Of a DNA stretch of 64,000 nt, positions 9,062 through 16,869 are shown in pieces. Made by a program: the position numbers and the translations under genes. Source of the stretch: Levilactobacillus lindianensis. Lineage in GTDB: Bacteria; Bacillota; Bacilli; Lactobacillales; Lactobacillaceae. Location: NCBI RefSeq assembly GCF_003946095.1, contig NZ_RHOD01000010.1, forward strand, positions 1-64,000. Direction: 5' to 3'. Each line of letters opens with the position of its first letter. Position 1 is the stretch's first letter. Below the pieces are notes generated by a model, which worked only from the letters and a program-made list of their open reading frames with translations, was not told where the DNA came from and did not search any database.

Positions 9062-9805
9062 ATGGAAGTGGCCTATCGAACATCAATTGGGAAGCAACGG
9101 GTCGATAATGAAGATTACGTGGATGTTTTCACGAATCAGGCCAAGCAACACTTGGCCATCATTGCCGATGGTATTGGCGGCAATCAGGGGGGCGACGTGG
9201 CCAGTGCCATGGCGGTATCTCACTTGGGTCATGAGTTTCAACAGACCACCTTGCCAACGCCAGCGGCGGCCCGCCAGTGGATTACCACCGAAATCACTGC
9301 CGAAAATCAATCGATCATTGATAAATCGAACCAGTTTGCCGATCTCAATGGGATGGGCACCACGCTGGTGGCCGCACTCTACTATGACGAAGAGGTTGTC
9401 ATTGCCAACATTGGGGATTCTCGGGCCTACCTGCTACGAGATAACCTATTGCGGCAACTTACCGAGGACCACTCGCTGGTAAATGAACTGGTTAAACGTG
9501 GTGAAATTAGTCGTCAGGCCGCGCGCCACCATCCCCAAAAGAACGTGATCATTCGTTCATTAGGGATTTCGGAGGACGCCCGCTTTGACCTGAATACCTA
9601 TCCGCTAGTCGGTGGTGACCAGCTGTTACTTTGTACGGATGGTCTCACCAACATGGTGGATGATGACACGATCCAGTCGGTGCTTCTGAGTGACCGAACG
9701 GTGACCGAAAAGTGTGATCGGCTAGTTGAACTGGCCAACGACGCCGGGGGATTGGACAACATTACCGTTCTCCTGCTGGCGAAGTCGGCTGGGGAGGTGA
9801 GCTGA
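9062..9805 (+). CDS. stp: PP2C-type Ser/Thr protein phosphatase
   Basis: A metal-dependent cytosolic phosphatase that reverses phosphorylation by the PASTA kinase encoded next to it. Family motifs appear in order: NEDY (metal ligand), ADGIGGNQGGDVAS, GMGTT, NIGDSRAYL, TEDHSL, CTDGLTNMV and DNITVLLL. ATG 9062 is chosen because GGGGGTGA lies five bases upstream; a GTG at 9053 in the same frame overlaps that site. The product is 247 residues. Its stop overlaps the kinase start (TGATG), coupling the opposing enzymes. Also called prpC. Confidence 0.95.
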   Translation: MEVAYRTSIGKQRVDNEDYVDVFTNQAKQHLAIIADGIGGNQGGDVASAMAVSHLGHEFQQTTLPTPAAARQWITTEITAENQSIIDKSNQFADLNGMGTTLVAALYYDEEVVIANIGDSRAYLLRDNLLRQLTEDHSLVNELVKRGEISRQAARHHPQKNVIIRSLGISEDARFDLNTYPLVGGDQLLLCTDGLTNMVDDDTIQSVLLSDRTVTEKCDRLVELANDAGGLDNITVLLLAKSAGEVS

Positions 9806-11829
9806 TGCGTGCGGGATATACGCTTAACGGCCGCTACCGCATCGTCCGTGCCTTGGGCGAGGGCGGCATGGCCAACGTTTACCTGGCTCACGATTTGATC
9901 TTAGATCGGGACGTTTCAGTTAAGTTACTCCGGCTGGATCTGCGCGATGATCCGAGTACCATTCGGCGCTTCCAACGCGAGGCCCTAGCGGCCACGGAGT
10001 TGGTTCAGGAAAACATCGTGCAGGTCTACGATGTCGGTGAAGAGAATGGCATGCAGTACCTGGTCATGGAGTACGTCGAGGGAACGGATCTAAAGGCTTA
10101 CATCAAGGATCACTTCCCAATTCCCTACCAGGAAGTCATTCAGATCATGGAACAGATTCTCAGTGCCGTGAAGACGGCGCACGACCACGACATCATTCAC
10201 CGAGATTTGAAGCCCCAAAATATTCTGATCGACCATCAGCAGGTGGCCAAGATTACAGACTTTGGGATCGCGGTGGCCCTGTCGGAACACAGTCTGACCC
10301 AGACCAATACGGTCTTGGGTTCTGTGCACTATCTGTCGCCGGAACAGGCTCGTGGGGGGATGGCCACTAAGCAATCCGACATCTACTCTCTCGGGATTAT
10401 TCTTTATGAAATGTTGACGGGCACCGTGCCCTTTGAAGGGGAAACGGCGGTGTCGATTGCCTTAAAACACTATCAAACGGAGATTCCATCCGTTAGAGAC
10501 ATCGATCCTAGAATTCCGCAAGCCTTGGAGAACGTCGTGCTCCAGGCGACGGCTAAGCGGCCGGCGGATCGTTACAGTGACATTGAAAGTATGGCCAGTG
10601 ACCTGAAGACGGCGTTGTCACCGACACGAGCGGATGAGGCACGGTTCATTCCCGAAAACAATGATAATGGGGAGACCAAGGTCTTACCAATCAGTGCCCT
10701 AAAGGAAATGCCGATTCCCCATGTTGTCGTGACGCCGGAAGCGGCGAAGGCCGCGGCCAAGGGCGATGAAGATGCAGCGGCAACGGAAGAACCGAAGAAA
10801 AAACGGTTGAAGTATAAGGATCGCCACCCACGTCGGCGAAAGTTCATGTTGGCGGGGGGGACCATCTTCCTCCTCATTGTGGGTATTCTGATTGGGATGG
10901 CGCTCTTTCGGCCCAAGATGACCAACGTGCCTAATGTCGTTGGCCAACGGGAGACTCTGGCCAAGCAGGCGTTAGTGTCGTCTCATTTACAAGTGGGCGA
11001 GGTTCATAAGACCACCAGTTCTAAGGTGAAAGCCAACCGCGTGGCCCGCACGGAACCCCGTTCAGGTACCCAGCTCAAGCAGAACACGGTGGTAGACCTC
11101 TGGGTCAGCACCGGGCCCCGTCGCGTCAAATTGGCGGACTATCAAGGTGATTCGTATGCCAGCACGGCGGCTAAGCTCGAGGCCATGGGCTTCACCGTTC
11201 GACGGGAGTCGGTACACTCGACCAGCGTGCCATCCGGGCGCATCATTCAACAGAGCGTGCCTGCCGGCAAGCGGGTCGTACCGTCTAAAACAGACCTGAC
11301 CTTTACCGTGTCAACGGGATCGGAAACGGTCACACTGGCCGATCTGACGAACAAAACCAAGGCCCAAGCTCAGAGCTACGCCACGGATCATAACTTGAAT
11401 CTGGCCTTTCGTTACGCTTATTCTAACGACGTTGCCAAGGGCAAGATCATTCGTCAGTCGCCAGGCGAGGGTGCGGTGGTTCAAGAGGGTGACGAGATCA
11501 CACTGACCCTGTCACGCGGTGAACAGAGCGATAGTAGCTCGGACACCGACGAGTTCAACGTGGATGTCAAGATTCCGTTTGACGACGGCAACAGTGACGA
11601 TACCAGTGACGATAGTGGTGCCTCGACCACGCCGAATAAGAGTAATCTGATTCAGATCTATTTAAAGGATCAGGATCATTCGCTTAGTGCAATCTACAAG
11701 CAGATGACGATTACCGCGGATACTTCGGTCACCTTACCGTTCACGGTGGCGTCGGGCAAGGCGGGGGCTTACAAGGTCGTCCGCGATGGCCACGTCATTG
11801 CTTCCGACAGTCATGTGACGAAAAATTAA
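9805..11829 (+). CDS. prkC: PASTA-domain Ser/Thr protein kinase
   Basis: A membrane kinase that senses muropeptides or lipid II and phosphorylates cell-wall, division and translation proteins. The cytosolic kinase domain (about 10-275) has the glycine loop GEGGMANVYL, Lys40, HRDLKPQN, DFG and SPEQARG. A Lys-rich juxtamembrane segment leads to one membrane helix at about 345-367. Three PASTA repeats follow at about 372-438, 439-507 and 508-574. After them come an acidic Ser/Asp-rich linker and a further extracellular segment of about 60 residues of unknown fold. AGGTGAGC provides the ribosome binding site inside the end of stp. Confidence 0.96.
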   Translation: MRAGYTLNGRYRIVRALGEGGMANVYLAHDLILDRDVSVKLLRLDLRDDPSTIRRFQREALAATELVQENIVQVYDVGEENGMQYLVMEYVEGTDLKAYIKDHFPIPYQEVIQIMEQILSAVKTAHDHDIIHRDLKPQNILIDHQQVAKITDFGIAVALSEHSLTQTNTVLGSVHYLSPEQARGGMATKQSDIYSLGIILYEMLTGTVPFEGETAVSIALKHYQTEIPSVRDIDPRIPQALENVVLQATAKRPADRYSDIESMASDLKTALSPTRADEARFIPENNDNGETKVLPISALKEMPIPHVVVTPEAAKAAAKGDEDAAATEEPKKKRLKYKDRHPRRRKFMLAGGTIFLLIVGILIGMALFRPKMTNVPNVVGQRETLAKQALVSSHLQVGEVHKTTSSKVKANRVARTEPRSGTQLKQNTVVDLWVSTGPRRVKLADYQGDSYASTAAKLEAMGFTVRRESVHSTSVPSGRIIQQSVPAGKRVVPSKTDLTFTVSTGSETVTLADLTNKTKAQAQSYATDHNLNLAFRYAYSNDVAKGKIIRQSPGEGAVVQEGDEITLTLSRGEQSDSSSDTDEFNVDVKIPFDDGNSDDTSDDSGASTTPNKSNLIQIYLKDQDHSLSAIYKQMTITADTSVTLPFTVASGKAGAYKVVRDGHVIASDSHVTKN

Positions 11830-11848
11830 TAAAAAACCTGCATTTACG

Positions 11849-11886
11849 GCTCAGTTCTTTTATAATAAAAGAGAACTGAGCTTTTT
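11849..11886 (+). terminator. Terminator after prkC
   Basis: GCTCAGTTCT pairs with AGAACTGAGC around an A/T-rich loop and is followed by five T residues. The loop contains TATAAT, so a promoter for rsgA inside it is conceivable, but no good -35 was found. Confidence 0.8.
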
Positions 11887-11914
11887 AGATCAACAGAAAC
11901 AAAGGAGGTGCTGC

Positions 11915-12811
11915 ATGTCAGAGGGACAGATTCGCCAGTCATTGAGCGGCTTTTATGATGTTTTCAGTGACGGGAAGATGTATCGAACCCGGGCACGAGG
12001 TAACTTTCGCAAGCGGCGCATCACGCCACTCGTGGGAGATCGTGTGCAGTTTGAGAGCTCGACACTAAAGGAAGGCTACATTCTCGAGATTCTCCCAAGA
12101 ACCAATGCCCTGACCCGGCCACCCGTGGCCAACATTGATCAGGGGATCGTGGTCGCGGCAGTGGCGGCGCCAGAATTTTCGACGAACCTACTGGACCGCC
12201 AACTGATTGCGCTGGAGATCAGCGGCATTCGACCAGTTATTGTCTTTACGAAGACCGACTTGATTGACGATGATCGTTACCAAGCGTTTGAAACATTGGC
12301 TGCTGGTTATCGGCAGATTGGTTATCCGGTGGTTCTGACTCGTGAGCCGTTCTCGGCCGACGGGCTGGATCAGGTTAAGGCGACCTTGGCTGACCGTGAA
12401 ACGGTCATCATGGGTCAAACGGGGGCGGGAAAGTCCACGTTGCTGAACCACATCGCACCCGACCTAGAACTGGCAACCGGTGAGATTTCCACGGCGTTAA
12501 ACCGGGGGAAACATACGACCCGGAAGGTTAGTCTCATGCCAATTGCTGGTGGTCTAGTGGCCGATACCCCTGGATTCTCGTCGTATGACACGTTGACCAT
12601 TGATTACCGGGATCTGGGACACTACTTCCCAGAATTCGTAGCGGTGGCTAATCAGTGTCGTTTTCGGGGTTGTGTGCACCTGAATGAGCCGGGGTGTGCC
12701 GTCAAGGAAGGCGTTGAGCGTGGCGACTTGATGCAGAGTCGTTATGACAACTACCTTCAGTTACTTACGTTGTTAAAGAATCAAAAACCAGTTTATAACA
12801 AAAAGAAATGA
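11915..12811 (+). CDS. rsgA: Ribosome small subunit-dependent GTPase A
   Basis: A late 30S assembly factor that hydrolyses GTP when bound to the small subunit. The N-terminal OB fold (about 1-70) is followed by a circularly permuted GTPase domain: TKTD (G4) comes before GQTGAGKS (G1, residues 167-174) and DTPG (G3). The C-terminal zinc finger ligands are C248, C253, H255 and C261. The 298-residue length is typical. A strong AAAGGAGGTG precedes the ATG. It starts the rsgA-rpe-thiN unit. Confidence 0.96.
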   Translation: MSEGQIRQSLSGFYDVFSDGKMYRTRARGNFRKRRITPLVGDRVQFESSTLKEGYILEILPRTNALTRPPVANIDQGIVVAAVAAPEFSTNLLDRQLIALEISGIRPVIVFTKTDLIDDDRYQAFETLAAGYRQIGYPVVLTREPFSADGLDQVKATLADRETVIMGQTGAGKSTLLNHIAPDLELATGEISTALNRGKHTTRKVSLMPIAGGLVADTPGFSSYDTLTIDYRDLGHYFPEFVAVANQCRFRGCVHLNEPGCAVKEGVERGDLMQSRYDNYLQLLTLLKNQKPVYNKKK

Positions 12812-12823
12812 GGAAGATAATTT

Positions 12824-13477
12824 ATGATTAAAGTAGCGCCATCAATCCTGAGTGCGGATTACGTCAACTTACAAAAGGACATCGAAAAGGTCGATCAAGC
12901 CGGTGCTGAAGTCTTACATATCGACATTATGGACGGTGACTTTGTCCCAGCCCTGTCATATGGTCCTGGTTGGGTTAAGGCTATTCGGCCAATTACCAAG
13001 ATGGTCTTAGACGTTCACATGATGGTTCAAAACCCAGAACGTTACGTTGACGACTTTGCCAAGGCCGGTGCCGACATCATCGGGGTTCACGTTGAAGCAA
13101 CGCCTCACATTCACCGGGCCTTACAAATGATCCAAAACGCCGGTGTAACTCCAGAAGTTGTTATCAACCCCGGGACGCCAGTGGCCGCTATCGAACCCGT
13201 CTTGGACATGGTTGGCCAAGTATTGGTTATGACCGTTAACCCTGGTTTCGGTGGTCAGAAGTTCTTACACAGTACCGTTGAAAAGATTGCTCAATTGGAA
13301 GCCATCAAGAAGGAAAAGGGCTACACCTTCGATATCGAAGTCGACGGTGGGGTTAACAATGAAACGGTTGTTGATTGTGCCAAGGCTGGTGCCACGGTGG
13401 CCGTTGCGGGTTCATACGTCTTCAACGCCGAAGACCCTGCATCCCGTGTTCAAGCTTTAAAGGACGCCACTAAGTAA
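12824..13477 (+). CDS. rpe: Ribulose-phosphate 3-epimerase
   Basis: Interconverts ribulose 5-phosphate and xylulose 5-phosphate in the pentose phosphate or phosphoketolase route. The TIM barrel shows SILSADY near the start, the metal-binding HIDIMDGDFVP, LDVHMM and EVDGGVN, and the phosphate-binding NPGFGGQ loop. Codon use is strongly biased compared with its neighbours, as expected for high expression in sugar-fermenting lactobacilli. It overlaps thiN by one base (TAATG). Confidence 0.96.
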   Translation: MIKVAPSILSADYVNLQKDIEKVDQAGAEVLHIDIMDGDFVPALSYGPGWVKAIRPITKMVLDVHMMVQNPERYVDDFAKAGADIIGVHVEATPHIHRALQMIQNAGVTPEVVINPGTPVAAIEPVLDMVGQVLVMTVNPGFGGQKFLHSTVEKIAQLEAIKKEKGYTFDIEVDGGVNNETVVDCAKAGATVAVAGSYVFNAEDPASRVQALKDATK

Positions 13478-14154
13478 TGCCACGTGGGGGAACTTTCAAT
13501 CTCCTCGTGGGTGGTCCTAAGGCCAGTTGGCCGGAAGATCTCAGCACGCGGAACATTGCGGGCCCCTGGATTGGCGTTGATCGAGGGACCTTACGCTTAA
13601 TTGATCTGAACATTCAGCCCGTGGCGGCGGTGGGGGATTTCGATTCCCTGCAGGCGCCTGAACTGCAACGAGTCCGGCGTAACGTCAAGGATATTCGGCA
13701 GTCACAACCGGAGAAGGATTACACGGACACCCAGCTTGCGGTCACCGTGGCCTTAAACGATTATGGGGCAGAAAGAATTGATATCTATGGGGCAACGGGT
13801 GGTCGTCTCGACCACTTCTTGGCGAATCTGTTTCTGGTGCTTCAACCGGAATACAAGGCCTATGCCCACCGGATTCGATTGATTGACCAGCAGAATACGA
13901 TTTCCTTCTATCTGCCGGGTCACTATACGGTGACTAAGGAACCCGATAAGAACTACCTGGCGTTTATTCCCTTGACACCGATTGATCATCTGAGTTTAAC
14001 GAATGAAAAGTATCAGCTTCATAACGAGCCGATTCCTTACCCGATCTCGTTTGCCAGCAACGAGTTTGTCGGTGAGACGGGGGAGTTTCAGTTCGATACG
14101 GGACTACTCTGTGTGATTCAAAGTTGCGATACCTTCGAAGCCCGACACGAGTAG
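13477..14154 (+). CDS. thiN: Thiamine pyrophosphokinase
   Basis: Transfers pyrophosphate from ATP to thiamine to make the cofactor thiamine diphosphate. Motifs are GVDRGTLRLI, AVGDFDSL with metal-binding Asp residues, EKDYTDTQLA and GATGGRLDHFLANL. The C-terminal beta domain carries the thiamine site. The 225-residue length is normal. Linkage to rpe and rsgA is conserved across Firmicutes. Two hairpins downstream end the unit. Confidence 0.94.
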   Translation: MPRGGTFNLLVGGPKASWPEDLSTRNIAGPWIGVDRGTLRLIDLNIQPVAAVGDFDSLQAPELQRVRRNVKDIRQSQPEKDYTDTQLAVTVALNDYGAERIDIYGATGGRLDHFLANLFLVLQPEYKAYAHRIRLIDQQNTISFYLPGHYTVTKEPDKNYLAFIPLTPIDHLSLTNEKYQLHNEPIPYPISFASNEFVGETGEFQFDTGLLCVIQSCDTFEARHE

Positions 14155-14167
14155 GCACTGTATATGA

Positions 14168-14216
14168 AAAAGGCGTCCGATTGCCATGACATTAGTCATC
14201 GCAATCAGACGCCTTT
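14168..14216 (+). terminator. Hairpin after thiN
   Basis: AAAGGCGTC-GATTGC pairs with GCAATC-GACGCCTTT across one mismatch, with a small nested hairpin (ATGAC/GTCAT) in the loop. The T tail is short, so this is probably a weak terminator or processing stem ahead of the stronger one at 14225. Confidence 0.55.
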
Positions 14217-14224
14217 CCTACTCA

Positions 14225-14270
14225 CAAAAAAATGAGGAGGCCCGGCAAACCGGAACTCCTCATTTTTTTG
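14225..14270. terminator. Bidirectional terminator between thiN and rpmB
   Basis: AAAAAAATGAGGAG pairs with CTCCTCATTTTTTT, with an inner CCGG/CCGG stem. Symmetric A and T runs let it stop both the forward thiN unit and the reverse rpmB gene. Confidence 0.85.
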
Positions 14271-14287
14271 TTTAACCGTATCTATCA

Positions 14288-14473
14288 CTAGACGCGGGTT
14301 ACTTTACCTGATTTTAAAGTCCGAGCGGAAACCCAAACTCGTTTTGGCTTACCGTCCACTAAGATGCGAACCTTTTGTAAGTTCGGCTTCCAAGCGCGAC
14401 GACTTGAGTTCAAGGCGTGGGAACGCTTGTTACCAAAACGTGTCCGCTTGCCGTTAAGAAAATCCTTTGCCAT
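14288..14473 (-). CDS. rpmB: 50S ribosomal protein L28
   Basis: A 61-residue basic protein of the large subunit, recognised by the segments [13 protein letters not shown] and [14 protein letters not shown]. No CXXC pairs are present, so this is the zinc-free form. AAAGGAGG precedes the ATG. It lies alone on the reverse strand, divergent from asp23, the common arrangement in Firmicutes. Confidence 0.96.
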   Translation of the reverse strand: MAKDFLNGKRTRFGNKRSHALNSSRRAWKPNLQKVRILVDGKPKRVWVSARTLKSGKVTRV

Positions 14474-14544
14474 GGCGTAAAACCCTCCTTTGTGGATTCA
14501 TTCATTACTTTTTTTAAAAAGCAGTGCATTTTGCTCACCTGACT

Positions 14545-14573
14545 AATTTACCATAATCTTTTCTAGAACGCAA
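14545..14573 (-). promoter_or_regulatory. Promoter of rpmB
   Basis: On the reverse strand TTGCGT (14573-14568) and TAAATT (14550-14545) are separated by 17 bases and preceded by an A-rich tract. They are about 75 bases upstream of rpmB. Confidence 0.55.
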
Positions 14574-14660
14574 TGGTTTCTTTCAAGCAAATATACTTGA
14601 CACTTATTTACCGTCGTCATGAGGTTTTGGGAGTTCCCATTTCTATTTTTGGCGTGGTTG

Positions 14661-14669
14661 TGGTAAGAT
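14661..14669 (+). promoter_or_regulatory. Extended -10 promoter candidate for asp23
   Basis: TGGTAAGAT forms a TGn-extended -10 about 45 bases before the asp23 start codon. The TTGACA at 14597-14602 is too far away to be its -35 and has no good -10 of its own. Confidence 0.4.
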
Positions 14670-14714
14670 TAATCTCTGTTAAGATTGACTATCTAGAATA
14701 AGGAGGCTATTTCC

Positions 14715-15077
14715 ATGGCCGTAAAGATTAAGACTCAGTACGGAACAATTGATATTACCAATGAAGTGATTGCGACCGTTGTTGGGGGTGCCGCGACTGA
14801 TAACTATGGTGTCGTGGGTATGGCAAGTAAGAATCAGATTCGTGATAACGTGAATGATATCTTACGGCGGGAGAATTATGCCCGCGGTGTCGTTGTTCGC
14901 CAGGAAGAAAATGGCGTGGCAATCGATGTTTACGTGATTGTGAGTTACGGAACCAAGATTTCCGAAGTCTCACGGAACGTCCAATCTAAAGTAAAATATA
15001 ACCTAGAAACAATGCTGGGGGTTTCCGCAAACTCAGTGAACGTGATTGTACAAGGGGTGCGGGTGTTGGCTGACTAG
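14715..15077 (+). CDS. yloU: Asp23/Gls24 family envelope-stress protein
   Basis: A 120-residue member of the DUF322/Asp23 family, of which S. aureus Asp23 is a membrane-associated cell-envelope stress protein. The family core ITNEVIATVVGGAA and the later VDVYVIVSYG, SEVSRNVQSKV and VNVIVQGV strands are clear. It stands directly before fakA (32-base gap), the conserved yloU-yloV pair. Start ATG follows AAGGAGG. Its exact role is not known. Confidence 0.9.
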   Translation: MAVKIKTQYGTIDITNEVIATVVGGAATDNYGVVGMASKNQIRDNVNDILRRENYARGVVVRQEENGVAIDVYVIVSYGTKISEVSRNVQSKVKYNLETMLGVSANSVNVIVQGVRVLAD

Positions 15078-15109
15078 CCAGACGTACTGAAATCAAGGAG
15101 GATACTTAG

Positions 15110-16798
15110 TTGAAAGTAACAGAAATTACTAATCTTGAGTTTGGTAAGATGGTCCAAGCCGCCTCGCAAAAGCTAAACCAAAACGCTGATTTTATTAATT
15201 CACTGAATGTTTTCCCGGTTCCTGATGGGGACACGGGGACCAATATGAGCCTGTCACTGCAGAGTGGGGCCAAGTATGAACGTGACGCCGACAGCACGGC
15301 TGTGGGTGTCTTAGCTGTGGCTTTGGCTAAAGGTTTATTGATGGGTGCCCGGGGAAACTCTGGGGTTATCCTGTCACAGATTTTCCGGGGCTTTTCTCGG
15401 AAATTAGCCGACAACCAGACGTTGACGGCTCAAGACCTAGCTGATGGCTTCGCTGCGGGTGCAGAAACGGCGTATAAGGCCGTTATGAAACCAACTGAAG
15501 GAACAATCCTGACGGTGGTTCGTGAAGGCGCACAGGCCGGTTTAAACGCCGCTAAAGACTCTGACGATGTCTTGGCTGTTATGGATGCCGTTTACGAGGC
15601 TGCTAAGGCAGCTTTGGCAACGACGCCAGATCTGTTGCCGGTTTTGAAGCAGGTGGGCGTTGTGGATTCCGGTGGTCAAGGGTTGACCTTTGTGCTGGAA
15701 GCCTTTAACGACTCGCTGAATGGCCGGGTTGCCGAGGAAGGCGACTACAAGCCAGACGACGCCGAAATGGATGAAATGATCGATGCTGCCCACCACCAGA
15801 GTGTGCAAGGGAAGCTCGATCCTAACAGTATCAAGTATGGTTACTGTACCGAAATCATGGTACGAATCGGTCGGGGGAAGCAAATCCAACACGACTTCGA
15901 TTACGATACCTTCTACAAGTACCTCGCCGGCTTAGGTGACTCACTGTTAGTCGTTAACGATGAGGAAATTGTGAAGGTCCACGTGCATACCGAACACCCA
16001 GGCAAGGTCATTGCTTGGGGTCAAGAGTTCGGGGACCTGGCTAAGGTCAAGGTTGATAACATGCGGATGCAACAAGAAACCATCATGGAACACGACGACC
16101 AACCGGCTGAATCAGACGCCGTGCCAGCCGAGAGTGAAGAGACCGATACGGCCATCATCGCGATCGCTGCCGGTGATGGGCTCGCTAAGCTTTTTAAGAG
16201 TCTGGGTGTGACCTACGTGGTTAACGGTGGTCAAACGATGAACCCAAGTACGCAGGACATCGTGGATGCTGTGAACCAGAGTAAGGCTAAACGGGCCATT
16301 GTTTTGCCTAACAACAAGAACATCTTCCTAGCTGCCGAACAAGCGGCTAAGGTAACGGATATTCCAACGGTTATCGTGCATTCAACGACGGTTTCTCAAG
16401 GAATGACGGCAATGTTAGGCTACAATCCCGACGCCGAATTGGCCGATAACCAATCCGCCATGGAAGAGAACCTGGCCGCGGTTAAGAGTGGTCAAGTGAC
16501 CCACGCCATTCGCGATACCGAACTTGATGGCTTTGATATCAAGGAAGGTAACTTCATGGGAATTGTCGACGGAACCATTAAGGTTACCGATGCCGATCTC
16601 CTGAAGACGGCCGAAGAGACCGTTCAAGCCATGCTCGATGATGATAGCGAAATTGTGACGATTATTTACGGTGCCGATACGACCGAGGCTGTTGCTCAAG
16701 AGTTACAAACGGCCATTGAAGGCATGGATGATGAATTAGAGACAGAAATTCACGCGGGGGGCCAACCGGTCTATCCGTTCTTAATTTCCGTTGAATAG
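15110..16798 (+). CDS. fakA: Fatty acid kinase ATP-binding subunit FakA (YloV)
   Basis: Phosphorylates fatty acids presented by a FakB partner to acyl-phosphate, which PlsY uses after interconversion by PlsX. The N-terminal DhaL-like kinase domain has DGDTGTNMSL for Mg-ATP and GARGNSGVILSQ. A middle domain and a C-terminal FakB-binding domain fill out 562 residues. The start is TTG with AAGGAGGA eight bases upstream. Proximity to plsX and acpP fits membrane-lipid synthesis. No fakB is in the window. Confidence 0.93.
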   Translation: MKVTEITNLEFGKMVQAASQKLNQNADFINSLNVFPVPDGDTGTNMSLSLQSGAKYERDADSTAVGVLAVALAKGLLMGARGNSGVILSQIFRGFSRKLADNQTLTAQDLADGFAAGAETAYKAVMKPTEGTILTVVREGAQAGLNAAKDSDDVLAVMDAVYEAAKAALATTPDLLPVLKQVGVVDSGGQGLTFVLEAFNDSLNGRVAEEGDYKPDDAEMDEMIDAAHHQSVQGKLDPNSIKYGYCTEIMVRIGRGKQIQHDFDYDTFYKYLAGLGDSLLVVNDEEIVKVHVHTEHPGKVIAWGQEFGDLAKVKVDNMRMQQETIMEHDDQPAESDAVPAESEETDTAIIAIAAGDGLAKLFKSLGVTYVVNGGQTMNPSTQDIVDAVNQSKAKRAIVLPNNKNIFLAAEQAAKVTDIPTVIVHSTTVSQGMTAMLGYNPDAELADNQSAMEENLAAVKSGQVTHAIRDTELDGFDIKEGNFMGIVDGTIKVTDADLLKTAEETVQAMLDDDSEIVTIIYGADTTEAVAQELQTAIEGMDDELETEIHAGGQPVYPFLISVE

Positions 16799-16813
16799 CC
16801 GATTGACGGCAGG

Positions 16814-16843
16814 AAGATTGGGCTAGTTGGTCCAATCTTTTTT
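16814..16843 (+). terminator. Terminator after fakA
   Basis: AAGATTGG pairs with CCAATCTT across a ten-base loop and continues into TTTT. The recG ribosome binding site follows within 15 bases, so readthrough is likely needed for recG. Confidence 0.6.
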
Positions 16844-16869
16844 CAATTTTAAGAGAGGAGGTACTGGGT

